Shown: positions 6,086 through 7,925 of the stretch, piece after piece
Layout of the letters: each line of letters begins with the position of its first letter
How positions within the stretch are numbered: position 1 is the first letter of the stretch
NCBI GenBank assembly: GCA_011391185.1
Contig: JAABRB010000152.1
Location: 1 to 7,925, forward strand
Source: Betaproteobacteria bacterium
GTDB taxonomy: Bacteria > Pseudomonadota > Gammaproteobacteria > Burkholderiales > SG8-39
DNA length: 7,925 bases
Direction of reading: 5' to 3'
The notes under the pieces: model-generated
The model's input: the letters and a program-made list of their open reading frames with translations, nothing else
Told to the model about the DNA's origin: nothing
Databases searched by the model: none
Program-made: the position numbers and the translations under genes

Positions 6086-6907
6086 ATGCCCAACCAGGCC
6101 GAAGACAACAACATGGCGCTCTTCTGCGACTTCGAGAACATCGCGCTCGGGGTTCGCGAGGCGAAATACGACAAGTTCGATATCGGGCGGGTGCTGGAGC
6201 GGCTGCTGCTCAAGGGCAGCATCGTCGTGAAGCGTGCGTACTGCGACTGGGAGCGCTACAAGGAGTTCAAGAGCGCCATGCACCAGGCCGCGTTCGAGCT
6301 CGTCGAAGTGCCGCACGTGCGCCAGTCGGGCAAGAATTCGGCGGACATCCGGATGGTGGTCGATGCCCTCGACCTCTGCTACACCAAGCCGCACGTCGAC
6401 ACGTTCGTCATCATCAGCGGCGACTCGGACTTCTCGCCGCTGGTGTCGAAGCTGCGCGAGAACAACAAGGAAGTGATCGGCGTCGGCGTCAAGAACTCCA
6501 CGTCCGATCTCCTGATGTCCAACTGCGACGAGTTCATCTATTACGACGACTTGGTGCGCGAGGCAAAGCCGCAGCGGCGCGCACGGCGCAAGGAGCCGGC
6601 AAAGAGCGGCGACGCCGACAAGAAGACGCCCACGAACGCGGAATCCGGCAAGCCCGAGGAAGCGATGGAGCTCGTCGTGAAGACCGCCGAAGAACTGCTC
6701 GGCGAGCGCACGGGCGACGAGAAGCTCTGGGGCTCCGCGGTGAAACAGGCGATCAAGCGCCGGATGCCGGGCTTCACCGAGTCCTACTACGGCTTCCGGT
6801 CGTTCTCCAAGCTCCTCGAGGAAGCGCAAAGCCGCAAGCTGCTCGATCTCGAGCGGGACGACAAGTCGGGCGGATACATCGTCCACGGCATCCTGCACGA
6901 GGCCTAG
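6086..6907 (+). CDS. NYN-domain (PIN-like nuclease fold) protein with C-terminal LOTUS/OST-HTH-like region
   Basis: 273 residues. The N-terminal part (about 10-155) is a NYN domain of the DUF88/LabA type: ALFCDFENIALGV (11-23, acidic D15 with E17/N18), VKRAYCDW (48-55), KNSADIRMVVDALDL (83-97, D87 and D93) and IISGDSDFSPLV (109-120, D113 and D115). These carry the conserved acidic residues of the PIN-like metal site, so RNase activity is plausible. A charged linker rich in Lys, Arg and Glu (about 160-195) leads to residues 196-273. That region contains LLGERTGDEKLWGSAVKQAI, a small basic patch, a YGFRSFSKLLEEAQ segment and a final beta hairpin ending GGYIVHG, the pattern of an OST-HTH/LOTUS winged helix that binds RNA. 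No signal peptide; cytoplasmic. The start is ATG at 6086; ATG 6113 is a possible alternative. RNA substrate and physiological role are unknown. Confidence 0.88.
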   Translation: MPNQAEDNNMALFCDFENIALGVREAKYDKFDIGRVLERLLLKGSIVVKRAYCDWERYKEFKSAMHQAAFELVEVPHVRQSGKNSADIRMVVDALDLCYTKPHVDTFVIISGDSDFSPLVSKLRENNKEVIGVGVKNSTSDLLMSNCDEFIYYDDLVREAKPQRRARRKEPAKSGDADKKTPTNAESGKPEEAMELVVKTAEELLGERTGDEKLWGSAVKQAIKRRMPGFTESYYGFRSFSKLLEEAQSRKLLDLERDDKSGGYIVHGILHEA

Positions 6908-7130
6908 CCCGTCTGCGGTTCTGTTGACGGAACCGGTTGTCAGCGGCCGTGCCACGCGTCCGGTCGGCGCGCGCGGATGCGGAACCCGCAGGCCACCACA
7001 AAGTCACGCGTACGAAGCGCCCGGTCGGTGCTAGAGTGAGTGGGCGTCGCTCCGCCGATTCCGGGGGTGGGCTGACGGCTCAAGCGGGGCAGTTGCGCTT
7101 TGGCGAGCGCGCGTTCGCGGGAGTAATCCC
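6908..7130 (+). other. Intergenic region between NYN and VWA genes
   Basis: 223 nt with no credible ORF. Just after the NYN stop, CGGTTC (6916-6921) pairs with GAACCG (6930-6935) across an 8-nt loop; a few T/G bases follow, so at best this is a weak terminator. Two short words recur: CACGCGT at 6953-6959 and 7005-7011, and CCGGTCGG at 6960-6967 and 7021-7028. They are adjacent in the first copy and 9 nt apart in the second. TAGAGT (7032-7037) is a possible -10 for the downstream gene, without a clear -35. A GGGAG ribosome site (7118-7122) precedes the ATG at 7131. Confidence 0.4.
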
Positions 7131-7925
7131 ATGGCGTTCCTGTGGTTTGAAGTGCTTTGGCTGCTGCTCGGCGTGCCGGTGCTCGTCGCCTTGTACGTCT
7201 TGCTGCTGCGCCGCAAGAAGCGAGCGGCCATCCGGTACACGAGCGTGGCCCTGGTTCGGGAGGCCATGGGTCCGTGGCAGCGGTTCCGGCGCCACGTCCC
7301 GCCGCTCCTCTTCCTGCTGGCCGTTATCGCGGGGCTCGTCGCGAGCGCACGCCCGAACGCCGTGATCACCCTGCCCTCCGAGCAGCGCACGATCATTCTT
7401 GCCATGGACGTGTCCCTCAGCATGCGTGCCCGGGACGTCGAGCCGAGCCGGCTGGAAGCGGCGCAAACCGCCGCAAAAGCGTTCGTCATGGAGCAGCCGT
7501 CGGATGTCCGCATCGGCATCGTTTCGTTCGCGGGCACGGCGTCGGTCGTGCAGACCCCCACGCGGAACCGCGAAGATCTGATCGGCGCCATCGACCGGTT
7601 CGAGCTGCAGCGCCACACCGCCATCGGCAGCGGAATTATCGTTTCCCTCGCCGCGCTGTTCCCGGACGAAGGCATCGTACTCGAACCACATCTCTTCCGG
7701 GGCGCGCCCTCGCGGGACGGCGGGCGCGGCGTGCCGATTGATCAGACCGCCAAGGCGCAGCGGAAACCCTTCAAGCCGGTCCCGCCCGGATCCCACCCGT
7801 CGGCCGCGATCATCCTGCTCACCGACGGTCGGACGACGACCGGACCGAATCCCATTGAAACCGCCAAGATGGCCGCGGAGCGGGGCGTGCGGATCTATAC
7901 GGTCGGATTCGGCACCGCGGCGGGT
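7131..7925 (+). CDS. BatA-type membrane-anchored von Willebrand factor A protein (partial, 3' end beyond window)
   Basis: 265 codons are open to the right edge. The N-terminus has two hydrophobic helices (about 8-26 and 57-73) separated by a basic stretch (RRKKRAAIRYTSVALVREA). This is the BatA/aerotolerance-regulator layout that anchors the protein in the inner membrane. A VWA domain starts at about 86. Its MIDAS metal site is complete in sequence: D93-x-S95-x-S97 (LAMDVSLSM), T163 (LQRHTAIGSGI) and D232 (LLTDGRTTTGPNP). The usual DVSGSM appears here as DVSLSM. Between the T163 helix and the strand at 227 lies an extra Pro/Arg/Lys-rich stretch (about 178-223), longer than a minimal VWA. Such proteins often act with MoxR ATPases as chaperone-like or assembly systems, but no moxR is visible upstream. 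ATG at 7131 has GGGAG eight nt before it. The C-terminus, possibly with another TM segment, is not seen. Confidence 0.88.
   Translation, partial: MAFLWFEVLWLLLGVPVLVALYVLLLRRKKRAAIRYTSVALVREAMGPWQRFRRHVPPLLFLLAVIAGLVASARPNAVITLPSEQRTIILAMDVSLSMRARDVEPSRLEAAQTAAKAFVMEQPSDVRIGIVSFAGTASVVQTPTRNREDLIGAIDRFELQRHTAIGSGIIVSLAALFPDEGIVLEPHLFRGAPSRDGGRGVPIDQTAKAQRKPFKPVPPGSHPSAAIILLTDGRTTTGPNPIETAKMAAERGVRIYTVGFGTAAG

Noticed and set aside
4630..6230. Long open frames on both strands (530 and 500 codons) across the MFS gene
   Set aside because: Composition is dominated by Arg, Ala and Pro, there are no motifs or membrane pattern, and the overlapping frame encodes a clear 12-TM transporter.
7080..7796. 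Minus-strand open frames opposite the VWA gene and a plus-strand frame at 7157-7741
   Set aside because: The frame from 7131 carries two TM helices and a full VWA MIDAS motif; the other frames are low-complexity Arg/Ala-rich shadows.
6086..7925. NYN gene plus VWA protein as a possible defence island
   Set aside because: They are separated by 223 nt, the VWA protein is of the BatA type, and neighbours are housekeeping. No toxin, methylase, helicase or mobile-element signs support a defence role.

Overview
The window is GC-rich and densely coded. It looks like a chromosomal segment of a Betaproteobacterium (Burkholderiales/Nitrosomonadales type). This rests on the gene order hemL-thiE-thiD / rubredoxin / pilG-pilH, which I recall as a conserved neighbourhood in that class, on the protein sequences, and on a GC-rich palindromic intergenic repeat of a kind common there. 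The species cannot be named from the sequence alone.

Layout. Positions 1-674 (minus strand) hold the start of a type IV pilus chemotaxis-like operon: pilG, then pilH, which runs off the left edge. Upstream of it on the same strand is a rubredoxin gene (867-1052). Divergent from rubredoxin, a plus-strand cluster thiD-thiE-hemL (1137-3919) makes the pyrimidine half of thiamine, joins it to the thiazole, and makes 5-aminolevulinate for haem. The genes are 3 nt apart (thiD-thiE) or overlap by 4 nt (thiE-hemL), so they are probably one transcript. hemL converges on mscL (4110-4538, minus strand). The gap between them is filled by a palindrome-rich repeat (3938-4081).

From 4660 rightward everything is on the plus strand: a 12-TM UMF1/Atg22-like MFS transporter; a NYN-domain protein with a C-terminal region resembling an OST-HTH/LOTUS domain, i.e. 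a probable RNA-acting protein; and the first 265 codons of a membrane-anchored BatA-type von Willebrand factor A protein that continues past the right edge.

Most of this is housekeeping or conserved accessory content. I found no mobile element, CRISPR array, tRNA, rRNA or clear defence system. The points most worth a second look are the NYN + LOTUS-like protein, the acidic/lysine repeat tail on ThiD encoded by a 12-nt tandem repeat, the palindromic element between hemL and mscL, and the MIDAS variant and insertion in the VWA protein. Several very long antisense open frames (for example across thiD/thiE and across the MFS gene) are GC-driven shadows and are not annotated.
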